Shown here piece by piece: positions 25,711-39,340 of a DNA stretch of 64,000 nt. The notes below the pieces were generated by a model. The model saw only the letters and a program-made list of their open reading frames with translations, ran no database searches and was not told the origin of the DNA. Position 1 is the stretch's first letter. Each line of letters starts with the position of its first letter. The position numbers were made by a program, and so were the translations under genes. Source of the stretch: Wuchereria bancrofti (taxonomy: Eukaryota; Nematoda; Chromadorea; Rhabditida; Onchocercidae); contig SSBO01000011.1 in assembly GCA_005281725.1 (NCBI GenBank), positions 343,221-407,220 of the forward strand, given 5' to 3'.

Positions 25711-28059
25711 TGAATAAACGGAATTAATGAAAAATACTGATAATAATGATAAATGAAATTTAACTTTGTTTAAAGTTTGTTTTTGAGCAATATGAAAATG
25801 ATAATGATTAGATGAATTGTTAAAAATGTCGGAAGATTGTTCCGGTAGATAGTGATGGACTATTCCAGAATTCTGAAATATCGATAGATTATTCCGGCAG
25901 ATAGCGATAGATTATTCCTGAATCTTTAAATATCGGTAGATTATTCCGATAGATGACGGTGGACTATTCCAGAATTCTGAAATATCGATAGATTATTCCG
26001 GTAGATAGCGATAGATTATTCCTGAATCTTTAAATATCGGTAGATTATTCCGATAGATGACGGTAGACTATTCCGGAATTTTGAAATATCGATAGATTAT
26101 TCTGGTAGATAGCCATCGAATATTCCGGAATTTTGGAATAAACATTCAAACACAAAAAAAAAAACATTAACGTTTGTTGCTATCAATAAAGATTGAATCA
26201 ATTAAAATATCATAACAAAAAAATAACATTTGATTTCATTTAGTAAACCGGATTAACTATGTCGCTTTTAACATATTATTTATCCGGTATTCTTAATGCT
26301 TCCGGAAGCTTATATTGTTAAATGATAACTAATTAAACTAATTTTTATTTAAAACTTTTTAAAGTTATCGCTTCAACTTTATAAATAACGTATATATATT
26401 TACCAAAGTTTCCGTTTTCTTTTCAAAAAAAAAAGAATCAAATACTGGTTGGAAATTAAATACCAGAAATGGTATTGATAAAGATATATTAAACTTCTCT
26501 CAATTTTACAATTTATTAGCGATCTTTTTTTCTCTGTTCCAAAAGAAAATTGAAATTTAATTTTATGTCCAATTTCCTTCATTTTTTAATCAAAAAGAAA
26601 TGTATTAAAAATTTTCTGGTGTAAAATGATGCAATAAAATTTAAGTATTTGAGTAAATTTAACTGAAAAAAACGAACAATTGCTTTCTTCCATTTAAACG
26701 ATATATCGATTTTAAAATAATGTGATTTTATTTAATATATTCTAATATTGTATAAACAAATTTAAGTAAACAAAAAAATAAAATTTAATTTAAGCAAATT
26801 TGATCAGTAGAAATTGTTTTCAAAAAAAAAAAAATTCCGTAAAAGGTAAAAAAAAATTTGAATGAACGGCGAGAATTTAATGATTCATCATCAATTCATC
26901 CTGAAACCTTTCATTTTCTTACAAAATTTCTTTCTCTTACATAATGTTATCTTGCAATAACTTTTTTTTTTGAAAAAAAATTTTTTCATTTCAAAATAAA
27001 TAATAAATTGTTATAATGTAAAATAGAATATTGCTGCAATAGCTTCTTTAAAGTTTTTTTTTTTTTCTACTTTCAATTAGCTAATAAAATTTGCTTCAAA
27101 GTTTTATATTGCTAATTGTATTTTAAGTAATTAAATTAGCTAATAAAATTTGCTTCAAAGTTTTATATTGCTAATTGTATTTTAAGTAATTAAATTTTCT
27201 ATGATAAAAAAGTACAAATTTGAATAATAAATTATTACATTATCTTTTTTAACCAATTAAATATCTAAATAGAAAAGATGGATCAATGATCAAAAATTAC
27301 GAGGGAAAATGTTTAATGTTTTATTCCTAAAAAAAAGAGAGAGAGAGAGAGAGAGAGGGAAAACATTTGGCTAATTAATATTGTTATTGCATATATATCA
27401 TTGTTAACTTATTGTTATTATTATTTATTTAAACATTCTCCTTTTAATTATCTTTTTTTTTATCATTTTTATCATATTCAAGTTCATTTAATTATCTCTT
27501 ATCATATTCAATAAAGTTAAAATGATAATATATCAACTATGAAATTGATAAATTATCATCGAAAATTGTGAAATGATTAAAATTCAATTAAACAAATATG
27601 ATTGTCTGTTTTGTTTTTGCTATAAAAAAAGAAAAAAAAAAACGAAATAGTATTTAAAGCTTTTAAAATTTTATTACAGTAATTAATTTTTTGGGTAAAT
27701 AGAAAAAATTATCTATTTTCTTTTTTTTTTTAAAAAAAATGTTTTCCGAATTTTTCTCTTTTTTCTCTCTCTCTCTCTCTTTCTATTTTTATTCAATAGT
27801 TTTGGATAAAATTTTGCAAAAAATTTTTAACGTTCCGATTAATTCTTCTCTTTCTTTTCCTTTTTTTTTTTTTAATTTAATTACAAGTTGCTTTCAAATA
27901 TTTTTGCAATAGAATTAGTCATATTTAATTTAATAAATTATAATTTGATACGAAATTTTAACAAATACTTTTCTTTTTATTTTTTTAATATTAAATTTTT
28001 TTTTATTTTATTATTATTAAATCATTTTTTATTTTTATTATTATTATTAAATGTAAGTA
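25711..28059. other. Intergenic region
   Basis: Contains the tandem array at 25840-26135, a two-copy repeat near 27077-27196 (unit with TTTGCTTCAAAGTTTTATAT), a GA microsatellite near 27336-27360 and a CT tract near 27763-27782. No gene supported; the open frame ending at 28124 overlaps the next gene's first exon in a different frame. Confidence 0.5.
25840..26135 (+). repeat. ~104-bp tandem array just downstream of the MATH/BTB-like gene
   Basis: Nearly three copies of a 104-bp unit (AGAATTCTGAAATATCG at 25867 and again at 25971). Within it a short module GATAGATTATTCC/GGTAGATTATTCC repeats about every 25 bases, giving about ten TATTCC motifs. It starts about 130 bases after the stop and may be in the 3' UTR. 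Confidence 0.85.
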
Positions 28060-31000
28060 ATGGCAATATCAATTATACCAACAAAACCAAAACGATATTA
28101 TTTACCGTTATCATTATCATTTGATGATGCCGACTGTCGCTATAAACGATGGCAATATAATATCAGGTAATAATAATATTGATAATTAAATAATTAATAT
28201 AAGGTATTATATAAGTATATAATTTATAATTTAGTATATAATTAAATATAAGATATTCTATAATTAAATATAAGGTAGCATTTTGATATTAAACTTACTT
28301 TGACAGTGTAAATTTTACTAGAAACATATAAAGTTTGAACAATAAAATTAATGCAATTAATTAATTACATTAATTAACAGTATTTATATTTGTAATTTAT
28401 GCACTTAAATTTTTATTTTTGATTTTTTTGAATTTAATTTTTTACATACAATGTAGGATTGTTAAAATTAAAATTTTAATTTGCTCAATAATTTTTAGAT
28501 AAATTTTCATTTTCCTTTTAATTGAAAAAAAAAAAATGATATAAACATGTACTATTTGTTATTGCTTTTATTAATTTTTTTTTAATTGTTTTAAATTTTC
28601 AAAATTACAATCGAATGGCATTTATAGGTATGTAAAAATTAAATTAATGCAATAATTGAAATTTATTTTTCTATTAAACTTTTAATTAATAAAAAATTTT
28701 TTTTCAGGCAATCACTACAAAAATCGAACATTAGTAAGGTTTATACTTTCATTTTGATTTAATTTTTAACATTGAAATTAAACGAAAAAAAAAATTAATT
28801 ACCTATAAAACATTTATCATTTAAGAAAACTGTTAATTTCAAATAATTTTCATCTTTTTAAAAATTTAATCAGTTAAAGATAAATAGAAAAATGAAGATG
28901 CAAATGTTTTTTATATCAAAAAGTATAAATGCAATTTTGAACTCATTGTATTATTCTATCAAATAATTATTAAAATATAAGAATTGGAAAAATATTTTAA
29001 TAACTAAATTTTTAGTAAAGAATTTCAAATTCTTTTTAAACTTAATTTTAACTCAATTAATTTGTTTAATTATGAAATTTTAGATAATTTACAATATTTT
29101 GATGCTGAATTATTCACACATACCATAATAAATCAACCAACAATACCTGTACAACAATCTTTTATCAAAAATCGGTATGATAATTTGTTATCACAGAAAA
29201 TTAGTATCATTATCATGCGTAAAGCTTATCAGTGATAATAATAAATTTGTAATTTCATTTTTCTTTTATTTGTAAGTTCATTTTTACAGTTTTCTTTTTA
29301 GATTAAAATTTCTTATTTATTTATTATCTTTCTATTTTAATTAATTTATCTTTATTTTGAAAAAATATAAATTCTTAGAAAAGAAAGAAAAAAGATTGAA
29401 ATTATTGATTAGAGAAAAAAATTTTTTTTTAAATATATTTAGATTGAAACAAGCAGAATGTATTTCAAAGCAAATGTCATCACAACAGTTGTCAAAACTT
29501 TCTCGATCATTGGTGAAATTTATTTTGAAAAAAAAAATTGTTTAGTTAAACAAAGCAGAGAGAGAGAGACAAAAAAGAAATCATTTTTCATTTGTTAAAT
29601 TTATACAAAAAAAAAAAAACATTTTTGTCATATTTTTTATTTATTTATTTCTTTTCAATTGTAAAATTTTTTTGATAAAAATATAAATGTTTAAACAAGT
29701 TTGTTTAAATAGCTAACAAATAATTGTTAGAATTGTAAGATAAATTAAATGTATAATTTAATAAAATATTAGTTATTACTACGACAAATCTATTAAAGTA
29801 TTTCATTATTATCATTATTTATTATTACTATTAAAGTATTTCATTATTACTATTATTTATTATCATTAAAGTATTTCATCATTATTATTTATTATTACTG
29901 TTAAAGTATTTCATTATTATTATTTATTATTACTATTAAACTACTTCACTATTATTATTTATTATTACTATTAAAAGTATTTCATTATTATTATTTATTA
30001 TTACTATTAAAGTATTTTATTATTATTATTCATTATTACTATTAAAGTATTTCATTATTATCTTTATTTATTATTACTATTAAAGTATTTCATTATTACT
30101 ATTATTTACTATTACTATTAAAGTATTTCATTATCATTATTAATTATTTATTATTATTATTAAAGTATTTCATCATTATTATTTATTATTACTGTTAAAG
30201 TATTTCATTATTATTATTATTATTTGTTATTACTATTAAACTACTTCACCATTATTATTTATTATTACTATTAAAGTATTTCATTATTATCATTTATTAT
30301 TACTATTCAACCATTTCGCTATTATTATTTATTATTACTATTAAAAGTATTTCATTATCACTATTCATTATTACTATTAAAGTATTTGATTTATTATTTA
30401 TTATTAGCATTTCAATCAGTTCTTTTTTTTTTGTTTACTTTTAGGCATTAACACAATGTAATGGCGGCGAACAAATATTTCAAAAATGCTACAATGAACG
30501 ATCAAAAAATATAAATTCGAAGAAATTTTCGAAAATTTTCCCTACAACAAAGCATAATAATTTGTTATCATTACGAAATGAAATTGATAACAATGCGATT
30601 GATTTGATGGATAAAAATTTTAATCAAAATCACAATATGAATTTAGGAATAAAATTATTATCAGCAAATGCATCTTCTAATCGTTTACACACTGAGCAAC
30701 GTCTTAAAACAACGTTTATAACATCAGCGGAAAAAATGAAACATATTTTTTATCGGAATTCAAAATTGGTATGTAAATTTTAAAATTATTTAAATTTGCA
30801 TAATCAAATGTTTTCCTTTTTTTTTTTTGTTGCTGTTTAAAAATGAATTGAATGATAAGTATTGGAGTGTTTATTAAAATTCAAAGAAAATGGTATTTAA
30901 ATTTAAATTTATATATCTAAATGTTCTTTCTCTTTAAAAATGAATTAACTAATAAAATTTATTGAAATACTGAAATTGTTTTATTTTTGATTTCATTTTT

Positions 31001-31576
31001 ATTGATTTTTCATTGTTTTGAAATGAGCTTTTAGAAGAAATAATATATAAGTTATTGATTAATACTAGTAAATACCATTATTTTTTAAAGTTAATGTATA
31101 AATATTAAACTTTAGAAATAACAGAATAAATTAATGATAATCAAATTTGGTTAGTATTTCAATATTTAATAATAAATAAGTTTTTTTTTTTTATTTCATA
31201 TTGATAGTTTTAAATTTTTTGCAAAATTTTTATTTTTTTTATTTTCTTTTTCATCTATTTTTTTTTAATTTCATACAATTTTATTTCGTACACTTTAATT
31301 CATATAAACTAATTTAATTTATTTAATTGATATTTAATTCACTTTTAATTCCTGCTTACAATTTTTTCTTATTTATAAATTCATAAAGTTATATTCGTAA
31401 AATTTGGTTATAAATTTTGGAAAGTTGATATTTTGAAGTTTTAAATTTTAATAAAATGTTCTTTTTTATTTTAGATTGAAAGTCCAGCAACATCAAAAAG
31501 TCATAAATATGTTCAAAAATTACAACATCCAATGAAATATTTTCCTGATGAAGATAATGACGTGAGCTATATTTAA
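28060..31576 (+). CDS. Orphan protein of unknown function, 239 aa
   Basis: Six exons: 28060-28166, 28708-28733 (a 26-base microexon), 29084-29174, 29443-29512, 30445-30768 and 31475-31576 (TAA). Phases close to exactly 240 codons. The protein starts MAISIIPTKPKRYYLPLSLS and is hydrophilic, rich in Asn, Lys, Ser and Gln. No signal peptide, membrane span or recognised motif is visible. The largest exon holds an Asn/His-rich middle (INSKKFSKIFPTTKHNN, FNQNHNMNLG), which suggests disorder. The microexon donor was chosen as GTAAGG (28734) because only that choice gives the phase required by exon 3. Intron 4 is almost wholly a tandem array. Exon structure is good evidence for a gene; the function is not known to me. 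Confidence 0.7.
29790..30410 (+). repeat. ~35-bp AT-rich minisatellite (orphan gene intron 4)
   Basis: Around seventeen copies of a unit with TATTAAAGTATTTCATTATT followed by ATTATTTATTATTAC. It ends just before the acceptor at 30444. All bases are A/T apart from a few C and G at fixed unit positions. Confidence 0.9.
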
Positions 31577-34191
31577 TTTAAACAGGTTGGAATTATAAAT
31601 TTAAAAAAAAAAAAAAGAAAATTATTTTAGGAAGAAATTTCTGCAAAATAAAATTTTGTTAAAAATTATTTTAAATTATGGGAAAAATGCGAATTTTTTG
31701 CTTTTTGATTAAATTGAAATTTAGTTATTACATGTAAGTTTAATAATATAAATAAATTAATATATTAAAGAATTGCTTTATTGATTTATATATTTCTTTA
31801 TTTCATCATTTTTTAATATTTTTTTTTGTATTTTTAATTTTTTCTAAAATTTCACTCATAATTTATTTAATTTCTATTAATATTAATATCAGCTGAAAAT
31901 TTTTTAAGGTTATCAAATTGATATCATAAAGAAATGAAAAAAAAAAAAAAAAACAGAGAAAGCGTCGAGAAAAAGGAAAAGAAACAAGAAAAGAAAAAAA
32001 GCAATTCCAGTAAAGAATTTCGATTATTTTATTTCCTGTTTTCTTCATGTTTACCAATTTTTTCTTTTTTTTTAATTGAATTTCCTTTATTCTATCAATA
32101 AGTTTGTTTTGTTTTGCTTATCTTCTTTGCATCATTCTTTATTTCAAATTAATTATCAATAAAGTAAAATTATTTAATTACTATTAATTTCATTTCTTCG
32201 CTTTTTTTTATAGAATAATATTGAATTTTTGCTGCTATATAATGTCAAATTAATAAATTATCCTAAAATTATTTCACAAAAAATTTGTTTGTATTTTTTG
32301 ATAGTTTTTATCGCATTGTTTATTTATTTTTATTTTTATTATTATTATTGAAATACTTTGAATGCAATTTCAATATACGATCAATAATTTTCTAATTTGA
32401 TGATTTTTTTTTTTTAAATTACAAATTTCGAAATATTTCATTTTTTTTTTCTCCACCATATTTAAAGAAATAAACGATGTCACAACATGTCGTATAGAAA
32501 ATCAGCAATAAAATAGAATTATGCAAAGTATTAGCTAAATTTTTTAATTTCAAATATATTAAAATTTGAAATAATTTGTTTGAAATAAAGTTTTCCAAAA
32601 ATGTCATTTTTAAAAATGACAATAAAAATTGTGACACTTTTATAATAGCCAGTCATTACTTTANTACTTTTATTAAGTTCTCTTATTAAAGACATATAAT
32701 TTTTTTAAAAAAAAAGAAAGGAAAAACAAACGTATCACATTAATCGATTGAAATTCTGAATTTATATTTTAATTTAAAATTTAATTGAAATTATTTTGAG
32801 TGGATAAAAATTTTTGATTCATCATTTTTATCAATAATTAAATTAAATCAAATGTGTTAAAATAGTATAATGTTAACAATATTATCATAAGTTATGTGAA
32901 TTTATTTATTTTTAATTAAGACTTAACTAAGTCATCAAATATTAGATAATGAAAAGGTATTAAGTAATTAATGTTAAGTAATTAATTAATTTAAAAGAAT
33001 TCTTTTTGAAGAAAAAAGAAAACATTCATATTTAGCAATATCAAATTGGATCAAATCACTTTCATTTTTTTTTTTTTTTTTTGGGATCGAATTGAATCAA
33101 ATGGATTGATTCAAAAGATATTTAATTAATTTCAATTTCAAACAATTAATTAATTATACTACTAAAAATCATATAGCATATAGGTTAACAATTTTTTTTG
33201 AAAATTTATGCTATTGCATATTTGCACCTCTATGAAATGATGCTAATAGATTTGAATGGTTTGAAAATTTTTAAAAAATTTTAGAAAAAAATTAAGAAAA
33301 ACTTTTTCAGATAAGAATGCATAAAAATTTCAGATTTTTGCAGTAAAAAATTCAAAATGGATTTCATTTAAAAAAAAAATCTAATTCTATGACATCGATT
33401 TCTCTACTTCACATTTCATTCTAATTTAATTTTAGATATTTCATTTGTGAACATTTTAATTTTACATTATTATCATTACTATTATTATTGTTATTATTAT
33501 TATTATCAGTGTTAATAATTGAAATAATTATCATTCAAAATTTTTTATCATTCAATTAGAGCAAAATGAATTAATTGCTAATAGCATTGAAAGAACAATG
33601 ATTAGAAAATAATGAAAATATTATTTGTAAGAAAGAAACTTTAAAATGGTTGACAAATGCATAATTATAATGTGACAATTAAATAAAAAAATAAAGCAAA
33701 TAATAAATACATTAAAATCAAATAAGAAAATAAATTACTCAAAAAAGAAAAGACAACGTTGACATTTTAGGTAATAAAATGAATTTGAGACAAAAATAAA
33801 TTTTAAAATAAAATTAGTAATTTGCAAGAATGGAAAAAAAAACAATGTAAACAAATTCTAAAGACAAAATAAACATAGCAAACAAGAGAATAAAAATGTT
33901 AAATATTTTTAAAATAAATAAATGCAAAAGAAAGAAAGTCAACAATTTAATTAATGTAAATAATCAAAGAAAAAATTTTGAAAAATCAAACACTAATTTT
34001 TTAATTTATACAATTAAAGTTTTAAGTTTGAAAAGTCAAAATTTGACAAAACAAATTGAATTGAACTAAAATATATGCAAATATAATTTTAAAATAAAAC
34101 ACAAAATCATTCACAATAAATTAAATTAAACATTGGAAAGGAAAAATATCATTAATGAGAGGTAATATGATATTTGATAATTTATAAAATT
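31577..34191. other. Intergenic region between convergent genes
   Basis: No gene supported. The orphan gene (+) and the coiled-coil gene (-) point towards each other across this stretch. It is AT-rich with an N at 32664 and no recognisable array. Confidence 0.5.
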
Positions 34192-34259
34192 TTATGCTTT
34201 TGATTGTGAAAATATATTATTATCACTATCATTATGATTGTTTCTACTATTATTATTAC

Positions 34260-34291
<32 letters not shown>

Positions 34292-35637
34292 CTATTATTC
34301 GTAGTAGCATTATTTAATTGTCGTTGCGCAATTCGATTTCGCCAATATAAAGCGCTTTTGTCAGCTTTTTCCTTTCGTCGAATGAGCTCAATTTTATATT
34401 TTTCATTTTCTTCAATGCGTAAATTTATTTCATTTAATTCTTTTCTCATAATTTTTTGTTGTATTTTACACTGAAATTACTATTATATATTTAAAAATAT
34501 AATAAATTAAAAAAAAAAATTAACAAATAATACTGAAAATTTAACAACGAAAAAAATTAACAAATAATACTAAAAAAAAAATTAGTGATATTGATTAGTG
34601 CTAAGAAATTTTATTCGATAGTTACAATTAATTTTAGTAAATAATTGAACAGTTAAAATTAGAAATTATTTAGCTGAAATTGAGGAAAAATGGTGCAAAA
34701 TGAAATTAAATGCAATTTTCTAATATTTAAATAATTTAAAAAACATTGAAAATTTTTTTTTTTTGAAACACTTACATATTTTATGCGTTTCTTAAGTTGT
34801 TTACATTTGTTTTTTCCAACTTTTACTTCATTTTGTATTTGAACATACATTTCATATTCCATTGAAAATGGTCTAAAGTAATTGAATAAATTCAATTATT
34901 TCAAATAATCTATAATTTAAATCTAAAAAAAATACCGAAATTATAACTACGATAAGCAATTTAATAGCTTAAATTTTTGAAAACAATTAAAAATTAATAA
35001 AATATATGAAAATTACTTGTTAAATATTATTGACAATGAACTTACTGATAATCAATTTCACTAAAAAGCGCATCTTTTGCATCTTCCAACTCATCTGATA
35101 ATGAACTGATAAGATTTTGCAATGATTCAATCATTTCTTTCTGTTCAACGCATCTGAAAAAAAAATGCTTCCATTTAATTTTTAATTTTTTTTTTTTCAT
35201 AACATATGCTTAAATCATTAAAAAAGACTTAAGTTTCTTTTTTTTAAAAAAAAAAGGATGAAAAAAAGACGAAAAGTAGAAAATTTAAGTTTATTTCAAA
35301 ACTATGACTAAATTTATAAAATGAATTCCAAATATTAATAAAATACTTTTAAAAAAAAGAGAAAAAACATTTGAAGTTTAAGTAAAGAAATAAAAATTTC
35401 GAATTTATCAAATTAAATTAACAAAATATAAAAATTTATTAAACAAAATTTATTTTTACTTACAAAGTTCTATGACAAAAAAAAAAAATTTAATTAAAAT
35501 TAACAAATATATTACTTATTATTCCAAAACTGTAACTCATTTTCCAATTGTTGCTCAGCCGTTTGAAATTCTTTGATTAATTTATCATTCTTCTTTTCCT
35601 TTTTATTACGAATAAAATTTCGTAAAATAAATGACAT
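34192..35637 (-). CDS. Coiled-coil protein with Asn/Asp-rich tail, 201 aa
   Basis: Four exons on the minus strand: 35637-35516, 35153-35046, 34872-34776 and 34470-34192. All donors are GTAAG/GTAAT and all phases close to 202 codons. The protein is charged throughout: an N-terminal Lys/Arg-rich patch (RNFIRNKKEKKNDK), then long heptad-like stretches rich in Glu, Lys, Gln and Leu (TAEQQLENELQFW; VEQKEMIESLQNLISSLSDE; ELNEINLRIEENEKYKIE) predicting a coiled coil over about residues 10-160. The tail is almost only Asn, Asp and Ser, encoded by a degenerate trinucleotide tract, and ends FSQSKA. No signal peptide or catalytic motif. A structural or adaptor role is possible; no family is recognised. 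Confidence 0.75.
34225..34315 (-). repeat. Coding trinucleotide-type repeat (Asn/Asp tract)
   Basis: About thirty codons near the end of the coiled-coil gene are imperfect AAT/GAT/AAC repeats, giving alternating Asn and Asp. This is a trinucleotide tract captured inside a coding exon and is likely to vary in length between individuals. Confidence 0.75.
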
Positions 35638-38600
35638 AATTTTTGAACTAATTTCAATAAATGCACAATTCGAATAAGTCTTCAATTGCAAATAATCTAA
35701 AATTTAAACAATTTAAAAGAAGAAAAAAAAATTAATCTTAATTAATCATAATTTTTTTTAAAAATTAATCATAATTTATATTATTTTAAAACTTAAAGTA
35801 AAAACAAAACTTTTTTTTTTCTTTACATTCCACAATTTAACAAATATATTTTTAATTTTATCAAATTTTGGGTGAAAAAAAGAAAGTAAAGGAAAATAAA
35901 GATTCAATTTTTGGAAGATAGGTTAATAAGCATACCTGGATGAATTAATCAACTAAAATGATAGTCAGAGAAGGACAGGTAAATGACTGTAAAAAGGTGA
36001 TGAATGATTTATAATTGCTTATTTATATATGTTTTCTCAAAATTTTGATTATGAGATGACATTGAGAAAGGCTGGGAAATTCTCATGGATTAATTATGGG
36101 ATTTCTTTTAACTGATTAAATCTCGGAGAATAAACAAATGCGACATTTAAATTTGTTTTCTTTTTTATCTTTTAGATATGCAAATTTGAATTTTCTTTTT
36201 TTTTAAAGTTTATTCAGTTGAATTTGTTTTCTTTTTATCTTTTAGATACAAAAATTTGAGTTTTCTTTTTTCAAGTTTATTTAGTTGAATTTGTTTTCTT
36301 TTTTTATCTTTTAGATATGGAAATTTGAATTTTCTTTTCCAAGTTTATTTAATTGAAATTTTTTGAGTTTATTTAGTTATCTAATTGAATTTTGTTAACT
36401 TTTTGGTATGAAAATTTGAATTTTCTTTTTTTTTTTTGAAATTTCCTAGATATTTATTTTTTATACAGAAATATAAATTCTTCTATTTTCTTTACTAAAC
36501 AGATAGTAATAAAACATTTATCAGCAAAAATTTACAAGAAAATAAATAAAAATGATAATTATCATTAAAATTATATCTATGTTAAAATTTATTTAAAAAG
36601 AAAAAAATATCTTAGTAATAATGCAATTTTTCTATTTGAAATGATGTAATGCTTTTTTTAAAAAATGATTATTATATATTTTTGTTTGATTTTTTATAAT
36701 TTTGTATTAAAATCTAAATTTCTAAAATTAAAAAAATTTCAACTTTGTTTTCTTCGAATGATAAATTTCAGTTCACAAAATGAACAAATGAAATTACCGC
36801 AATAGTTTATGCGATGTGGGAAATATGGAAGTGTTTGGGAAATGTTTGAGAAGGATGTGGGGAAAATATGGGAAGGTCATGGGAAAGAGAAATGCACACA
36901 CACACACGCACACACATAGGCATACACACAGACAGACACACACGCACACGTAAACACGTGTAAACATTTTTTGGACTACAAAAACATTTACCGCCTTTCA
37001 TGTGACAAATGTCACACGAATTTATCTGTTGGGAAAATTTTTGTGAGAAAAAAAATTTGAATAGTTAAATTTGATTATTATCATTACTGTCAGTACTATG
37101 CATTTTTAATGAAATACACATTAATTTTAAATTAAATAGCTTCAATTTGAAATACATATTAATTTTAAATTAGACAAATTCAATTTGAAATATACGTTAA
37201 TTTTAGATTAAACAATTTCAACATGAGATACACATTAATTTTAACTTAAATAATTTGTACATTGATTTTAAATTAAACAATTTTATTTTTCATCTTAAAT
37301 TTCAATTTTAAAAATGAGAAATGACATAAATCTCACAGGGAAAATTAGTACAGCTAATATCCAAAAATGAAATGTTATAATTTCATTTTGAATTACATTG
37401 TATTAACTACAAAAATCTTAATTGATAAATGATTATTTTCGAAAGTAAATTATTTCAATTGTTAGAATAATTTTTAATTATGTAATTTATTAAATTTCAA
37501 AAAGTTACTTATAATTTAAAATCTTCGAAAATGTGTCACATTTAATATTTTATATTTAAATATTAATCGGTGACGCTATTTAAGCTTTATAGCCCCTTTT
37601 TTTGCAAAAAAAAAGTTTATTTACACAATTGTTTTGTTTGTTTATTTGTTTGTTTTTTTTTTTTTTGAAATAAATCTTTTGTTTTGAATAATTAATTTAT
37701 TTTTACTTTTAAAATTATTTCGTCAGCAATATTAGCAAAAAATCTGTGTAACAATAAACACATTTAACATTTAAATGAAAGGATAAATATTAATTTTGCT
37801 TAGAAAAGTTCAATTCATTTAAAAATCAAAATTTATAAGAACAAATTCGATTAAATCAATAATAATATATAATTTTCGTTTTCTGATATATTCGTTAAAA
37901 TTTGATTTCATATAATTATATTAATATCCTTGCAAATTTATAAATTTTTTAGCTAACCTCTTGTGGTCATTTTTTTTTAATTTTGAAATTATTTGATATC
38001 TCGGTGTTACTTACAAAATATGAATTAATTTAAAATATTCAAAGTTTTTATTTACTTACAAAATGTAAGTTAATTTAAAATATTCCAAGTTTTTATTTAT
38101 AAGACTATTTGCTGATAAGATCAATTTTGCAAAAATTTAATTTAACGATTAATTTCTGATTTTTTTTTTAATGATAACAATTTAATCATCTAGTGATAAC
38201 TTAATTGTTAAATATCTCTCAAAAGATATCACCGAAACAATTTTCATCTAATAGTTACTTGACAATTTTTATGAATTGCAAATCATTGTTGTTTAAGACA
38301 AACAAAGTTTTGATAGATAAAAATCACTTACGTAACAATCATTTACGATCACTTACGTGATATCTTTTCATTCATTTGTTTAATCTCAAATTTCTAGAAT
38401 AAGAAAATAAAAAAAAAAAGCAAAAAACAAGTTTTGCATGTTTTCTACAACTTACAAATCCGGAATGCTTTTTTTTCATTCCTGAAATCATCTCAGGAAT
38501 AGTTGCATGATGCCAAAATTTTGAAAAAACTTTCAAAAAAAAAAAAAAAACAAATGTTTATTGTCTAATCTGAAAAAGAAAAAAAATTATGCTTCCAAAT

Positions 38601-39340
38601 TTATTCATTTTATCCTTTTTAAAAATTTTCTAAACTGCTATCACAATTTGCATATTTAAATTTGCATAGTTATAAAATTTTAAATATTTTCATATTTTTT
38701 TTTAAAAAAAATTTTTTACGTAGTTAGTATATTGATTTGTTTCAGTGTTATTTGATCGGTTTATCTGTCGAAAATTGAATTATTTCTTTATTTAAGATAT
38801 TTCAAAATTTTTGATTTTTCTCTAATCTAAGTTTTTGGGGAAAAAAATACCTTAAAAGGAAATAATTAAAATATATCTTATCAATTCATTTTTTTTTCTT
38901 CGGTTATAATTTTAAAAGTGATAACGTATGATAATTATTTCTTTATTTTCAATACTTTATAAAAAAAAAAAAAAAAAGTTTGTTCAAATTCATTTGTATT
39001 TTCTAAACAAACACTATTGCTTATTGATTATCAGATAAAATGTATTAAAATAAACTTTGATACAAATTATTTTAATAAACTTTGATTAAGTATAATAATT
39101 ATAAAATAAACTTATTAATAATTATTCATATTTATAAATTTTGTATTATAATTATATTAAATATATTAAAATTGTATTAATAATTATTTTATATTTACAA
39201 ATTAAAATTTATTTATATTTATAAAATTTATAAACAGCTATAAATTTTGCAGCAAATGTTGCATTAATTTATAATTTTCAGGCGCAAAAAAAACAAATAT
39301 TGCGTAAAGCCAATGATTTCATGTTGAAAGACGCATACAT
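35638..39340. other. Intergenic region between divergent genes
   Basis: No gene supported. Contains short tandem blocks: about four copies of a ~64-bp unit with AATTTGTTTTCTTTTTATCT at 36140-36430, a CA microsatellite at 36893-36955, and about five copies of a ~50-bp unit with TGAAATACATATTAATTTTA at 37105-37280. The coiled-coil gene (-) and the Ly6-like gene (+) diverge here, so both promoters should lie inside. Confidence 0.5.

Noticed and set aside
34238..34474. Plus-strand frame of Leu/Ser/Phe opposite the coiled-coil gene
   Set aside because: It is the antisense shadow of the Asn/Asp tract; the minus-strand four-exon model has consistent phases.
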